A program made the translations under genes and the position numbers. From Panonychus citri (taxonomy: Eukaryota; Arthropoda; Arachnida; Trombidiformes; Tetranychidae): 64,000 bases of DNA. Where the stretch lies: assembly GCF_014898815.1 (NCBI RefSeq), contig NW_026515543.1, positions 124,001-188,000 of the forward strand, in the 5' to 3' direction. The notes under the pieces are model-generated. The model did not search any database. It saw nothing but the letters and a program-made list of their open reading frames with translations, and was not told the origin of the DNA. The first letter of the stretch is position 1. Each line of letters opens with the position of its first letter. Positions 24,664 through 39,940 of this stretch are shown piece by piece.

Positions 24664-27600
24664 ATGACGATTCCATTGAGCCAACGAGAAGTTGATTGTA
24701 GTTTAACTGAGAATCGGTGAGTGATTATAATTAAAATAATTCTTTTCATGGTGATCACTTTTATCTCCTTCCTTCCTTCCTCCATGTCTCTTTCTCCCTC
24801 TCTTTTCATATTCCATCTTCGTACTTCTATCTCTCTGAGTTCCAATGGAAAATCTCATCCATTGAATCTGAATTTTCCGTCGATTGACATGAGATTATTT
24901 CTTTGGATTATGTAACCATTTTGTAGCATTTTCAGTCGACTTTTCTTTGTCGTTTTATTAGAACAATTTTCCATATAATATAAGAATCCAACTGAGCGCA
25001 AACTCGCTTGGAAAATGCTCTCATCTTATTCCTTTTATTTAGATGTAGGTGAATTCTCAATGAGAAATTTGAACAATTTGAACAGTTCAATTATATCTTA
25101 CGAATTCTTTATTATATTATAATAATAAGCGAGTAGAGAAAAATAATTCAACTCATCATGCAAAACATATTCTTCATCATGATGTCTACTATTATTATAA
25201 CTTATTCCAGTTTCATCTAATTGTTGTTCACTGATTATCATTTGATTGTCAAAATTTTTTCCCCTTTCACTTGAATTGTTGCAAGAAAAACAAAATTTCA
25301 AGTCCAATTCTGAATAAGCTCATGAAAATTGAGATTTTATCAAATCGAAATCATTATTTTCTCAATGTTAATTGTGTTGATTTAATGCTACGTTAGTCTC
25401 TTTATTTAGTTAAGTATAATTATGATAATATAGATTTGATTAAAGTTATTATGTACATGGAAGTAATTTAAATTGTATTCATAAATTTATCACTTCAACA
25501 TTTAATTTACTTTGGTTAACTAATATTTTTTTTTGTTCCTCATTCATTTCTTAATCTAATCTGTCAACTGAATTGTGTTCAGAACTTTTTTTCCCTTTGC
25601 TACTTCAACTCGATAACCAAGAAGCTCTTCAATTCAATTTACTCTGAATTTCAAATTATCTATTTCAAAATGAGAACAATCAATTTGAATGTTCATTAGT
25701 TTGATTACAATTCTCAACTTTCAACCAATAGAATTTTCAATTCTTCTGTTTTTCTGATCAATTCTGAGAGTAACTGGACCTTGGTCAGTATTTTCTTTTC
25801 GTCCTCTTCTTACTCTTATTTGGGTTAAGGTTATTTACTTCCTGAGATATGAAGAAAGGTGACCAAACTTTTTCCATTTTTCTACTCACTATAGATTCTG
25901 ATATTGGGTGAAATTCATCATGAGTTTTAATTAAAACTGTTCACTTTTTTTTCTGTTGGTCAAATTGTCCACCAATTCACTTGAAACTTTTTTCTCTTCT
26001 TCTCCAACCATTTTTGAACTTGAATTCTGTATCATGGTTTAGAATTCATTCCAGTAGAAGAAGAAAAAGAAAAAGATTATCATGAATGAATGGAAACCAA
26101 CTGAATTCATGATTACATTTGGCTCCATTTTTCAGTTTCAACAATTCACCAGAACCTTTTTCTTTTTCTTTGTGATTTATCATGAACCAATGAACAGATT
26201 CAAAGTGTTAGTTGAGTAAAAATAAACATTCCATTCAAATATAATTCAGATTGATGATTACAATTAAATTACAATCATGATAATCTGATTATTGATGACC
26301 TACTGATTCATATTCAAAGTATATTTTATTCATAAATATGAGGAGAAAATAAAAAATAAAACCGTAAAGTTGATCCCATGATTTATATATGACATGAATT
26401 TCATGGTGCACTGAGATTAAGGTTCATGGGAAATTTCAATATTTGAAAAAAGTTGAACAGTTCATTGTGGCGATGAGCATAATATCTCATGGACAAAAGT
26501 TCAATCCTTTACCTGTCTGGTTGAGTTATCAAAATTAATGGCGATTCACTTGAAAGTTAAACAATCTGATGATAAATTATGATGACCCTTTCTGATTATG
26601 ATTAATTAATCAATCATAAGTGTGACAGATTCAAATTAAATTATTACCTGGACCAAATTGTGATATAATTAAGGTAATACAAACAAAAAGATAGACACAA
26701 TAATAATCAAAACTGTTGAAACAAATTCAGAGGTAGATTGATAATCATCGGGAAGATGATTAATCTTGTCAGGTAAATATGATTATTAACAATTATCATG
26801 ATGATGATGGTGAAAAACTAAAAGCAATTGAATATTATTATTTCCTGAGAGTTGAGTGAAACATTCAAATTCAATTGATTGACACTAATTGCAATCAAAA
26901 TGAATCATTAATCATAACCGATATTCACAAATGAACACATACAAAACTGTATCTATTATGTATATAAATTATGCTCATGAACTCACCATGAAATGAACTG
27001 AATCTTCACCCTGATAATCCAAGTAAAATGAATAATAACTAATTTTCCTTTTCTTTTCTTTTTTTTCTTTTTCTTCTCATCTCTTATTTCCTTCACCCTT
27101 TTTATCACAATTTTCATCTTCAATATTTACTCATGTTCATTATTATGATTATCTTATTTTTCTTTCCTCATCTTTCCATGGTGAACAAAAAAAATATCCA
27201 TGATAAATGATGAACAAATCCAATTGGAAACTGAACAGAAACTCAATATTTTGCAAAATTCTGCCTTTGGGACTTCCCTTTGATATTACTGAGAAAGGGA
27301 AAGATGGGAAATTATATCAGATTCATATCAAAACTCAATCAGCAGATACGATTCTTTATATCTCGGTGAGTTCAATATCATATATATATAATATATTTAC
27401 ATGGAAATAAGAAAATCATGTTACCATGATGTTTGTTTTTTTCATTTATTTGTTATCATTATTATTTATATATCATGTCGATTTATCAGATAATCAAATA
27501 AAATCAGTAACAATTTATGTAACTCCAAAGGAACTCTTATCCTCTAAGTACATGATAACTTTCAATTTCTAGTCAAAGTTCATGAGATTCTCAAGTATCA

Positions 27601-30600
27601 TGAAATCGAAAACTGAACCAATTCCAATATTGAACATTTTCTTCTTCTTCTTCTTTCTACACTTTATTCCAGTGAATCGATTGGAACTGGGTGTTAGTTG
27701 AAATTCATTTAGATGATCAGTTCTTGAGAGTTGAAACAATATTTTATTTTATATTTTTTCTCATTCGTAATGATTAATCTTTATCTGATTTGGGTGATAA
27801 TCTTTGAGAAAGATTCTGATTCTCGATGATAGGAAATAAGAAACATATAATCAAGGTAATTATTATCATTGAAAGAAAATAGGAAGAAAGTGGAAAAAAA
27901 AGTTCAGAGTAAAAGGTAGATAAATCTCATGAGATTGATTCGTCAGGGTTGAATAAGAGCTAAAAGGTTTATCATGGAGAAAGGAGAGAAAAATATTCCT
28001 TCCAGAATTATGATATTCATTGAGTTAAGCTTTTCATACGCAGTATTGGTAGAGTATTATTATCATCGTCATCATCATCATCATCATCATGAAGATGATT
28101 ATCATGATGCTTATTATTAGAGCTCAGATATTGAAATTAACATTTATACACTTTGAGATTCATTGAAATGAGTTATAACTTTATTTTCATGATAAATTCA
28201 GATTTCAGATCGTCAATATTGTTGTGAATATCTATTCCTATCAGTGTTATCATGTAAATACATACAGTATATGAATTTGAATGATTCATTATGATTATCA
28301 CCATGATAACTTTTTTGAATAATCTGATTCAAATATCATTTGAAATAAGGTTTATGATAATATTTTCATGGTGATTGGGATTGATTTTTCACTGAATTCT
28401 TATTCATTTCTCCTTAATGTTCATTTGAACTTTTTCTCTCTCTCTTTTTCTTACCTTGCATGATAACTTTCAGTGAATCAATAAAAATTGAAATTTCGGT
28501 GAAAATTTTTATTGAAATGGAACCGAAGTGTATTAAGAAAACGTATTGGATTCTGATCGTTAACATAATCATCTGAATGTTTATTATGCTACATGATATG
28601 ATCCATCATGAAATCAATATATTTACACCTAAATGCTGGTCAATCTCAGGCAAATGCTAACTTCATGTAATCATTAGTTTGATGATAATTTTCTTGTTGC
28701 TGTTATTATAATGTGAATATCAAGGTTAATCAAATTTGAGTCTATTAACTTTGATTGCTTATTGTTGTTGAAAATAGTTGATCCAATTAAGTTTATAAAT
28801 AGGTAAACTATCATGAGATCATCATGATGTTGAATAATCACATGAAATCATTATAATTGGATACTCTTTATGACAGTGATGATGCTTATACTTGTTTTAT
28901 TGGAAAATAAAACTCAGAATAAACTTGAAATCAATTCATCTGTTTACCTAAAGTCATCACCATTCAGGCTCTTAGTTTACTCAATTGTCTCTTCATGATG
29001 ATGATGATGATGATTCTAATGATTCCCTGGTAGGTAATGATAACCATCATTTGTTCATAATAAAGTTTAGCCTTAAGGTAAAGTTTCCATGAGACTCAAA
29101 TCTCAATTGTTGACCAACTTTCTGACCATTATCATGGTATACATCAGAGCTTATCGATCAACAGAGTTTAGAAAGGATTGTTTCATGGATCGAATCTAAA
29201 AGAAAAAAAAATTTCGTAAACATTTCATGTTGTATTTAATGACCATTGAGAGAAAATTATTACCTAAGTAAACTGCAGGTAAGAGAGTTTTGTGATCAAA
29301 CTGCCATAGGAACTGTAACATCATGAATCTTGTCATGAACATTTTATAATCTCATGGTACATATAAGACATGATTGTGAATGAATTTGAGGACAAAAAGT
29401 TAGATAACATCGCAGAATTTTGAGATTGAACTGATATGAAACAAAGAATCGATCGCATGACTTTCAAAGACTTTTCTTTCAATATCATCTCGGAAAATGT
29501 TCTGATTTTAATAGAATTTCATTTTTCAGGATCACCTGAGAATTTATTTCTAATCTCTATTCAGTAGGTGGTTCGAATGGATCTTGAAATTCATTGCGAT
29601 TTCACGCAAAAAAATGTCCCACAGGGTGAAAGTGAGATAACCATTAGCTGAAGGTGTGGTTAACTGATAGGTGATGAACAATTAAACGATTCATCAATCA
29701 AAATTATCGGAATTTGATCAGAAATTTTCAATAAACCTTTTTGATCATCTTCTTCTTATATATATTATAACAAGATTGATTTTTAATCAACCTATTGATC
29801 ACCATGCAAGTGATTGATTTTCATGAGGTCGATGATCAATTCACCATGATATTAACTATCTGATGTATATCATGAGCCATCATGCAGTATGAAATAGGAA
29901 GAGTGATATCTTGAGCATATGTAATGAAGGTCAAATGTTGATTCCCATGGATAAAAAATACCCTGAAGCATTTGAACAATAATATGATGGTGAAAAAAAA
30001 AGGAGTGAGATACCTTATTCATTGAATTTCCAGTTGATTTTATGTTGATTAAAAATCATCAGATAATAATGATGATCAAAATCCGATGAAAGATTATCAT
30101 GTCCCGGAGCTATTTTTGTCACTGAATATCACAACTTTTCCTTTTTAATAGATTGTGGTTGAAATTAAAATTCGAGGTCAACAGTTGAATTGATACACTA
30201 CTGTTATCATCATGAGGTTTATACCTTATTCTGTGAAATTTAATCAGTCTCAGAACTTTTGATATCATGGAACAGGGCGGATAAAAAAGTGCTACAGAAT
30301 TAACTTCCCATGTGATATTTATACATATTACATTTTCCTATCTCTGGATGAATCATTAATAATAACATATTACATTTGGGAAGAAAAAAAATCCATGTCA
30401 TCCAAATGAGTGTCGTCTTCATGGAAATGAACCTTTCCCCTGAAGATGTAGCTCCAAGGCTCACATAAGATTAGAAGCTAAGCAAACATTTGCTTGGATT
30501 TTTGGGTAAACATTCAGAGAGACAGAGAGAGAAAGAGAGCTGAAAGTTAGATGAAGAGAGAGAGAGATAAATGGAGATGGCAGATGATGAGGATGAGGAT

Positions 30601-31512
30601 GGAAAAGCTAATAATATACTTTAGAAAGTTCTTTGAATTCATTCGGTTCAGTGGCTGAGTTACTGAGGAAAAAAACTCGCTACGTTATAGCAAAGAAAGA
30701 GAAACAAATCTCGAAATATTAGAAAATAAACTTATAGATTACAGGGTATTTACTTTTCCCTTTTTGTTTCTTTTTTTCCCCGACTTTATTTTTCCAAAGT
30801 AGAACTGAATGTATAGAATTAAGAGAATTTCATCTCTACACTGTTCATGGGATGGAAACTGTTAGAACTTTCAACTTATTCCTTTTCCATCAATCGGAAA
30901 TTGTGAATTTGAATATTTTCGCAACTATTTTCCCTTTTTTCCCAAAGGAGTTTTCTATCAATTCGATAAATGAATAAGTAAATATCTACATAATGTATTC
31001 AATCAACACTTTTTGTTGCAATTCGATATTCATGTAAATCTTATCAATATTAGCTTATCATCACCTGAAACCCAGAATTTGGATGCTACTCATTGAAACT
31101 CATTGAAAATTGAAGAGATTTAAATAATTAATCTCAGTGAAATTCAATAATTAAACTGAAACTAATGAGAAGTTCTGGAAAAAGATTGAAATGAAAAAAT
31201 ATTCCAAAGACTCAGAATTACAATAAGATTTTAGTTGTCAAAATTTGGTCCTTATTTGAATTCTCAGCTTGTTATCACTTTTTTTTCTCACTCTCTTTCT
31301 CCCAATCTCTTTATATTTACATAAAATAGGCAGTTGTTGCTGTCTATGTATTAGTGGTCATCGTCCTGTTGGCCACTCAATTTCTTGAGAGAGGAAATCG
31401 CCAGAGTCGGATATCGATGCCATTCAAGAAAAACACTTTCCTATTATGGGACTCATCGGATGGGGCCAATTGCTCCCTTGAATCTATGGACGATGATAGT
31501 ATTGTTGTCTGA
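24664..31512 (+). CDS. Candidate small membrane protein, 4 exons, unrecognised
   Basis: Exons proposed are 24664-24716, 24840-24911, 27239-27365 and 31330-31512. Donors are GTGAGT, GTAACC and GTGAGT; acceptors end TCTGAG, GAACAG and AAATAG. All three junctions are in phase (2, 2, 0), and the coding total of 435 bases gives 144 residues and a TGA at 31510-31512. The best-supported piece is the last exon. It has a strong transmembrane segment (about residues 80-102, around VVAVYVLVVIVLLATQF), then a basic membrane-proximal stretch (LERGNRQSR) and an acidic tail ending DDDSIVV, whose last residues could be a class II PDZ ligand. A second hydrophobic stretch lies at about 35-56. The exon at 27239 reads PFDITEKGKDGKLYQIHIKT and looks like a folded extracellular part. 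I recognise no family. The two left exons are the weakest, and more exons may be missing. Confidence 0.4.
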
Positions 31513-32887
31513 TGGTCAGTTCATCAACCCAAATGACCCAATCCACATATCAATTGAAACAAACGCACATAAACCTTAACTACCTTAGCACCAACAACGC
31601 TCACCAGCACAATGACCAGAAAACCAATAATAACAATAACTAAGGTGCCAATTTCAATATCTATATATACATATATTCATGATCCAGAATCATCAATATT
31701 ATTATCGTGATTATCACTGAAAACAAATTATTATTATGTTATCATGTTACCATTCATTTATTATCCTCAATTGGAAATCATTAATTTGTTGAGTTGAATT
31801 GGAAAGGAAAGTTGAAATTGATCAGCTCATAATTTTACCATTAACTTGTTATTGACCGGAATTACTTTGCAATTGATTGGGCAAAATAAAATCATATCAA
31901 CAATTAAATCAATCAATTGTATAAAAAATACAAATAATACTCAACAAAGTTATCGATTCCTTATTCAAACAGAAAATTAACTTTTTTTTTCTTCTTCATA
32001 TCAACTTGGCCTCTAAGGGTTTCAATTGAATGGTCAGTTTTGCTATTCTCAAGAAAGTGATAACTTTTATTTCATTATCATGATAAATGACAACAATTAA
32101 CAACTTTATTATTATTATTATTACAAAGTGAATTATGATTACATTTGATTACACATGATTTTCATTACAATTAATCAGCAGTTTGATAATAGTAATATAT
32201 TAGTTGGACTTTTTGTTGTTTGTTTTGTTTAATTCGTAATAATAATTATTTGATGATTGGATGGCAATCAATTTGAACAATTAAGCTGATTGCTTGGACA
32301 ATATAATATATATAAAGTTTTCCATTAAAATAGATTATAATTTTTTAGTTTGTTTTGTTGTTGTTTTTAAAGGAAGTTGATGATCAGCTGTTAAGTTTCA
32401 TTGTTAACATGATAATCTTCATCTTTGGCATTCTGATGACTTTTGGTGTTGTTATTAATTATCTTGATTCTGATTTACTAATTAAAACAACAAGTAATAA
32501 CAGAATATGTCTGAATTAAATGGGAGAGGGAGAGGGAGAGAGAAAGAGAGATGGAAAGTTCTTGAATAGAACTTTTTTTTTCTAAAACTTTGAATGATAA
32601 AAGTACATTAGATAAGCTCGAGTTTGTTGTAAGCACGAAATGAGGGACATTTGAAAAGATGACGAGCTTAGTCACGAAATTGGAAGATGAGAGAGGGAGA
32701 AATTAAATATTTAGGATGACCAATGACGATGACCATCTCGGGGACAAAGATGGAGAATAAGTTAATTTGAATATCTCCAATTGAATTTGTTTCTCTCTCT
32801 TTTTTTTGATTAGAAATCATTTGTTGGTTTCTTTTGATTGTAGTTCGAAAGAAAGTTTGATTTTTTTTGTTTGCTTCTCTATCGAAA
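31513..32887. other. Convergent intergenic region
   Basis: Lies between the candidate membrane-protein gene and the end of the DPP gene. AT-rich with a TTA run near 32107-32120 and a GA-rich tract near 32521-32550. No exon is visible. Confidence 0.5.
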
Positions 32888-35800
32888 TTAAGAATATTCC
32901 TTTTTAATTATTCGCCGTCTTCTTAGACCCACTTCTTCGTAAACGGTTCCAAGGTCGAAACATTCACACAGGAAAGATTCAATTGTTCGGTATAAATGAC
33001 GATGAACTTGGGGTAGTTCGTGGTTCTGGTCAGGGTAAATCATACTTTGGAACATTATCGAATTTCGTTGTAATGCTCTCATTAGAAGCATCGATTGTTG
33101 GACATGGACATTATCTAGAAATGGGAGAATGAATAAAGAATATTAATTTGAAATATTTTGGAAAAGAAAGTAATTCTTCTTATAATCTTTACCATCAGCA
33201 GTTCCATGGACTAGAAGATAATTTTTGCCTTTCAAATTACCAATTTTCGATATAAGATCGGATTTAGTGTAGCCGATTATATTATCTTCTTTAGTTGGTA
33301 GTCCCATGTATCGTTCAGTGTAAGTTGAATCTGAATCGGGTGATAGAAAAATAGAATAAAAAATGAAATTAAAAACTCTGACCAAATTGTTTTTCGTTTT
33401 TTTTTTGCTCAATCAATCGATTTACCCACCATAGTAATACCAGCTTGTAACTGGAGCAACAGCGATTCCACAGGAAAACACTGGCTCTGAGAAACCTGGG
33501 CTCGTGGGCTCCGAAGCCAAGGCCATTGTGGTCGCATACCCGCCATAAGACCAGCCCCAGATTCCAACTCTCTTGGCATCAATATAAGGTAAATTGTTGA
33601 CCAGATATCTAAGTAAATCCAAAGCAAAATAATGAGATAAAAAATACAAGTTCAAATTGATTAAAAAAAAAAATTCAAAATCGAAAAATAAATTGTAAAA
33701 GTTTCTGTTTGGTGGCTCCATCTAGTTTAGAATTTAGTAACTAAAACTGATTGAGTGCAATTTTTGATTCTAATATTTTGATTATATAATAAAAGTAATT
33801 TGATCAAATTTAATTTGTTTTCTATTAATTTTAAATTTCTAATCATCAGGAGTCGTTTTTTTTGTTTGATGTTTTTGTTGTTCATTTTAATTACCTTGTA
33901 ACTGCAATTTGATCATCAATCTCAACGGTTCCTAATCGTTTGTAAACCTCATATAAAAGTTTAACACCATTATTTCCGCTTCCTCTTCCATCAATCATCC
34001 CATAGATAATCCTACGACGGGAGGCAAGATAATGACCCCAACCAATATCAAATCTACTGGTAACCTGTTGAGTACCCGGTCCACCATAAACATTGATAAC
34101 AAGAGGATACTTGGTGATCTCATCTTCTCGCAATCCAGGAGGAAGTAACAATTTAACACTAGCATCTTAATTAGAGAAAGATTAAAGTCAAATAAGTAAG
34201 AGTAAGAGAAGAAAAAAACTTCAGTTAGTAAATACATCAGATTAACATGAGTCAAACATCAAACTGAAAAGGAAAATTCTGGTTATCATGAAGAAAAAAA
34301 AAGTTCATCAGTTGTTGAATTGAATTCGGAAACAGTAGCAACACCTTACATATTAAGAGACTATGATTTGGAAACGGAAAAGCTTCAGGCAAAGTTATTA
34401 TCTATTTTCAATTTTCTATCTCCATCATTTTCATGTCTTCCTCATCATCATCTTCATCTTATCTTTACACTAATTTGACAGGTAAAGAGAGAGAGAGAGA
34501 GAGAGAGAGATTAATTAAACAGAGAAGAGGATGATATGATACCCAGAAAACCAGGTTAACATCAGGAAGAAGCCATGAAGACGGAGGAAGACGGCAAAAT
34601 GAAGATGAGGAAGATGAGGGATGAAAAAAAAATGAAAGTATTTACAGAAAGACACTGAAGATGATGATGGAAGATGAGAAAATGATATAAAATAGAAATG
34701 TTTATATTGTAGCCAAGGTAAAAGTAACAACAAGAGATATGAAAAAGTTAAGGTAAAAAGAAAAGAATTAAGCTGATAAAATAGCCTGAGGGTGAATGAT
34801 TGATTGAATATGAGAGAGAAAGTAAAGAAAAAACAAAAGATGAATGAAATCACCTAGAAGAAGATAAAGTTAAATTGAAGAAGATGAAAATATTATATAA
34901 CTGAATCTGAGTTTTCGTCTTTACAACTTACTGTAACCTCCTTCAATTGGAACCTGGAGTAACTTGACCTTTGGCAGTAAAAGCTCGTCAGCCTTTTCTC
35001 GTAGGGCATCATTGGGTTGAAGAGTGGTCACTAAATATCAAGAACATGATGAGAAAAAAAAAGTTATATATAAAATTGAGAAAAATTATCGTCACCATGA
35101 AAAAGATGAAAAATGGAAAATGGAAAAATAAAGTTGGAATAAAAAGAAAGCGGAAAAGACAGACTATTGAAGGATAAGTGACATTAATTGCAATTCCATT
35201 TGATTCAATTGAACTTCCTCGTGAGGATTATCATCAACATACACAAATCACCATGAAAAAAAAGGAGTCAGTGGGTGGTGAATGAAACAATTACACCTCA
35301 AATTGTTGATAATGTTTAATCAAGTTGATCAAATGATCACAATTTAACCAATAGTATATTAATCCAGTTCCCAATGGTAATATATTCCTATTTCTGTCAA
35401 ATTAAATTGTCCCACCAAATTAAACTCTAATTGAAAACGATTAATCAAATGAATTTGAGGAAATTTATCATGAAACTCAAACTCAGACATTCAACTGAAT
35501 CTGAATCATATTTTTTTCCTTCCAATCAACAATCAGTACATAAACAAATTTAAATGATTTGACAGCAATTTGAGGGCTAAATTTGTCAACTGTTGGATAA
35601 AATGAAAGATAAACATGAATCTGAATAACCTCTGAACTCTAATCATGGGGAGGGGAAAAAAATGAATGACAAATAGCATTTTCGATAATATAAAATATAA
35701 ACAATATCTGAACTTTTGTTTTCTCTAGTAACAAATTGTAATCCCTTGTTATTTCATCTTCCATGCAAAAATCAATTGAATTATCATCGAGCGACTGACT

Positions 35801-38516
35801 AACTATCTGCTGAAATTAATGGTGAAAAAAACAAATGGTTTCTGAAAAGTTCAGTGGGAATTTTACCAAAGGAAAATGTTATCATCTCTCACTTGGAAAC
35901 AATATCATTTTTTATTCTCAGTCTTTTGACTTTTTAATATCAATCTTTTCTCTTTCTTCCCTTTCCCTGAGCCTCATCATGTTCATCATCAAACCACCAT
36001 GTACCATGGGGCCAATTTAGTATCTGCTTGAGATTGCAAAAGATGAAAACAAGTAAACATGATAGCGACTACATGAAGAAACACAAAAAGTAATGACAAT
36101 GACAAATATAATCCCTTTTCCATGGCTCCTTGAACATGAACAGCAAATACAGTCAAAGACACTAGAGATACCATCATCTTAATCATCGTCATCAACAACA
36201 ACATCATGGTTAAAGATAAAGTTCCAAAAGATATCATGATAATCGTTCAATTTCATCTTCATTATTATTTTCAACCCAAAGTCCACCCATTGGTAAAGAC
36301 AATGAGGTTTTTTTTTCTAAGCTAAGTTCTGGCTCTTGAGTAGGAAGAAAAGGAAGAGACGAAAAAGTTACATAATGATCATGATGATGAAGATAAAGTG
36401 ATATTAAACGATCAACATGATAAGCAACTATAAATTCAATTCAAATCATGGTAAAGTTGGATATTCATGATAGAAAGAAAAATATTTCATGAAAAAAAAA
36501 CAAAATCTTCTTGAACCAAACAACAGATCCAAAAGTAGGATTACCTGGAAGATTCAATCTATTGTTTTTTTATATTATCTTCACCATTCTCATGGTCTCA
36601 TGTATTTTTCTGTGTACCTGTGGTGAGATTTCAAGTCACTCATTGGATATTATTTTCCAGATTGTTATCAGAATCACCTTTATCCTTTTCTCTCTCTCTC
36701 TCTCTCTTCTTTATATATAAATGATTATCCTCATCTTTTTTTTCTGATCCTTTCCCATGAATGACCATTAGGAAAGAGACAAACTTACCTAGAGAATTAG
36801 ATTTAGTGATTCTCAGTTCAGTTCTTGGTATTCCCGGTCCAAGGCATGAGAGTATATAAGCTGATGCATCTTCATTAAAAAAGGCTCTTGAGTAAAGGCA
36901 ATCATTAGTATTGGAATTTGAATCTTTCACTGATTCTAAATTGGAACCTTGATAACCCTTTAAATCACAGGTAAGGCAGGTAACATATTGTGTATAAACA
37001 TTAACCTTGAATAGATGACGTTCACCTGGTTTACCAGGTAAAGTTGCTTGATAATACCTATGATATTAATACAGAAAAATGATACAATTAATATATAACT
37101 GAAAATTTCAATCAAATTCAGTTCATGGATTATTGAAATACTCACAAGAAGTCACGATTATATTTGATAATACTTGTTACATCAAATAAACCTCTAGTTA
37201 TAAAGTTGTCTTCCGTGTTTACCTGGATCAATTAGTTTTTGATAATTAATTGTAGGTCATCAGGTTCATTTGTTTTAATCCGATTTCCAATTGTTAGTCC
37301 ATATATATCAAGGTGGAAAAGTTTATATATTAAAATGATTTATGATTAAATGTGAGAAGAAAAATAATAAAATTATAATTAGTAATTAATGTTGATCATC
37401 ATCATTAATATTTCATATTGATTTGGGCTCTTGCTAATTAAACACATCTTCAATTATTAACTGAATTAATTTAAAATCTGATAAAATGTTACAAATTGTA
37501 AACAAATTTAAACAAAGTATTAAAACCATTGAATTGAAATTAAATTGCTAATTGTTGAGGAGAAATTAAATTTCCATCAATAATGATAACAAGAAATGCT
37601 AATTGCTAATTGCTGATAAATTTGATTGTATTGAAATTGTTTCTTCATTTAATTGAGCTTCCAGTTCAGTTTTGATGAGTTTTATTATTATTTAGGTTGG
37701 ATTACAATTGAATTTTTTTAAATTGCTTCAGGCAATTTGTCACCACTTTAAAGATTAAGGCTTGGCTATGATGAGGTTTTTTTTGCTTCGCTTTGTTATT
37801 ATTTGCATTTCTTTACAATGAAAGCATTTGATTCTAAATCAACATGAATGAACTTGAATTTCCATGAGTGTTATCATGAAAATGAGCTTTACTAATACCT
37901 GAAGGGATTTCCATTTCCATTTGCTAATTAGTGATGAAAAAAAAAATATCCAACAACTTTAATTGAAATCAATTTACAGTTTCATTTATCCTTCAATGAT
38001 TATCAATGAACTTTTTTTTTCCAAATCCAACCTTATAAATGTAATATCCCTGATTCTCATCATCAGTTGAAACTCTCATATTGAATCATGATATTACATG
38101 GGAATCTATGGGGTGTTGATCAAGAAGAAGAGTAAAATAATCTTATCATCTCATTTCAAGTTGAACTTTTATTTGAAATTTCCTTCCTCATATAATATAA
38201 AGGTAAACAAACTCATGGATGAAAGTTAAGAACTGAATCTTTATCCAATTTCAATTATATTATACACTTTTCTTGGTAAATTTCATTTCTATACTTGAAC
38301 ATTTTTCTCTCGTATTCTCAGAACTTTCACTTTAACTCTCCACCTTTTTCATTCTCTCGAATGAAAATGGCAAAAAAAAAGTTCTAAATGATGACTCGAA
38401 ACACTTAAGTCTCCAAACTCGAAGAGAGAAAAAAAGAACTTTCTTTTTTCGTTAATATCAAAATCTTCGAACTGATAATGAGCAATTGGAACTAATTAAC
38501 TTGAGTTAGAATAAAG

Positions 38517-38562
<46 letters not shown>

Positions 38563-39904
38563 ATCAATATCTCATTCAGATTTCATGACATGTCAATATT
38601 TCCATGGTCATACTCACGCTTATATAGAACTGACAAATATGATGATAAGATCCATGCTGCTCATCTTGCAATGAAGGTGCGATAATGTAACCATTGCGTC
38701 CAGTGTCATCAAAAACGGGAGATTTTAACTCAAGCCAACCTTTTCTTAGGGTATTAAAAGAGGTCATCTTATTGGTGGAGAAACAAAAAAAAATCAATCC
38801 ATTAGTACATATTGAAAATCTCTTAATTATAATCAACTGATTAACTTACCCTGATACAGTCCCAACCTGTCGAATCTGAGCAAAGACTGACCAAAGAAAT
38901 ATCTTGACTTCTTAATGACCAAGTAACACTGAGATGTGACGCATTAATCCAGGTAACATCAGTGACATAATAATCGCGACTTTGAATTATAAAGAAAAAA
39001 AAACCAAATATCGATTAAAAAATATCGTTATTATACATTGAAAGAGAGATTAGTTAATCTCGAGTTTATATCTTACTAGTTCCGTATAAGTAGAGGAGGA
39101 CGGACTTGCATTTTCAAATATAAACTAGAATCCACCTCAATCAAGGTAAGCTTAACTCCGGGATTACGACGAGCGACCTAAATTAAAACAATTAACAGAA
39201 CCAAATTAATCAACTTGAATAATATTAACCACAAAATAATAATAATAACGATGATAGTAAAAAAGGATAAGAGCGACTCAGTATTATCATGATAACAATC
39301 AGGGTAATGGAACAAGATTAACGATTCTAATACATTAATCAGAATAAAAGTTCGAGGAGTTGAAAAAAGAAAAGTTTCAAAAGTTAAGTGTAATATAAAA
39401 TAGAAAAGTTCTAACGTTAATAAAATTAACCTCGAAATCGATAACAACCATAGATAATTTTCTGATCTATTACTAAGTACATACTATTACATAAGATTAA
39501 TGAGTTTCCATCAACTCATGATACCATTTTCATGATAGAATCAATTTAATATTTCATTAAGAAAACTTTTAAACTTTGATAGTGAAAAAAAAATTACAAA
39601 GTTCTGATGAAGAAAAAAAAGTTCGAACCGACAATTCGAACCAACTAATTTATCATCATGTGAATCATAATTATTAATGAACAAGTGAATTGTTTAAATT
39701 GCTACATCAACATCATGGTTGGTTACCTTTTTTATCATCATGATAATAAAAGACCAAGGAAAAAGTTCATTATTAATATAAAAATGATTCCAAGAGATTT
39801 TTTTACCTCTTCCTGATTGAAGGAGACAAAAAAAAATATCATTCTAATAGGAAATCTACTGAACAATATGAGAAACCTAAAGAATAATTTGGAATTCATA
39901 GAAT

Positions 39905-39940
<36 letters not shown>

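Noticed and set aside
29560..29625. B-box-like GGTTCGAATGG and an exon-like segment reading WFEWILKFIAISRKKMSHR
   Set aside because: No A box or cloverleaf could be folded around it, and the short open stretch has no phase-compatible partners.
31385..31579. 64-codon open frame starting MREEIARVGYR
   Set aside because: Out-of-frame shadow of the exon at 31330-31512, whose in-phase reading gives a membrane helix and tail.
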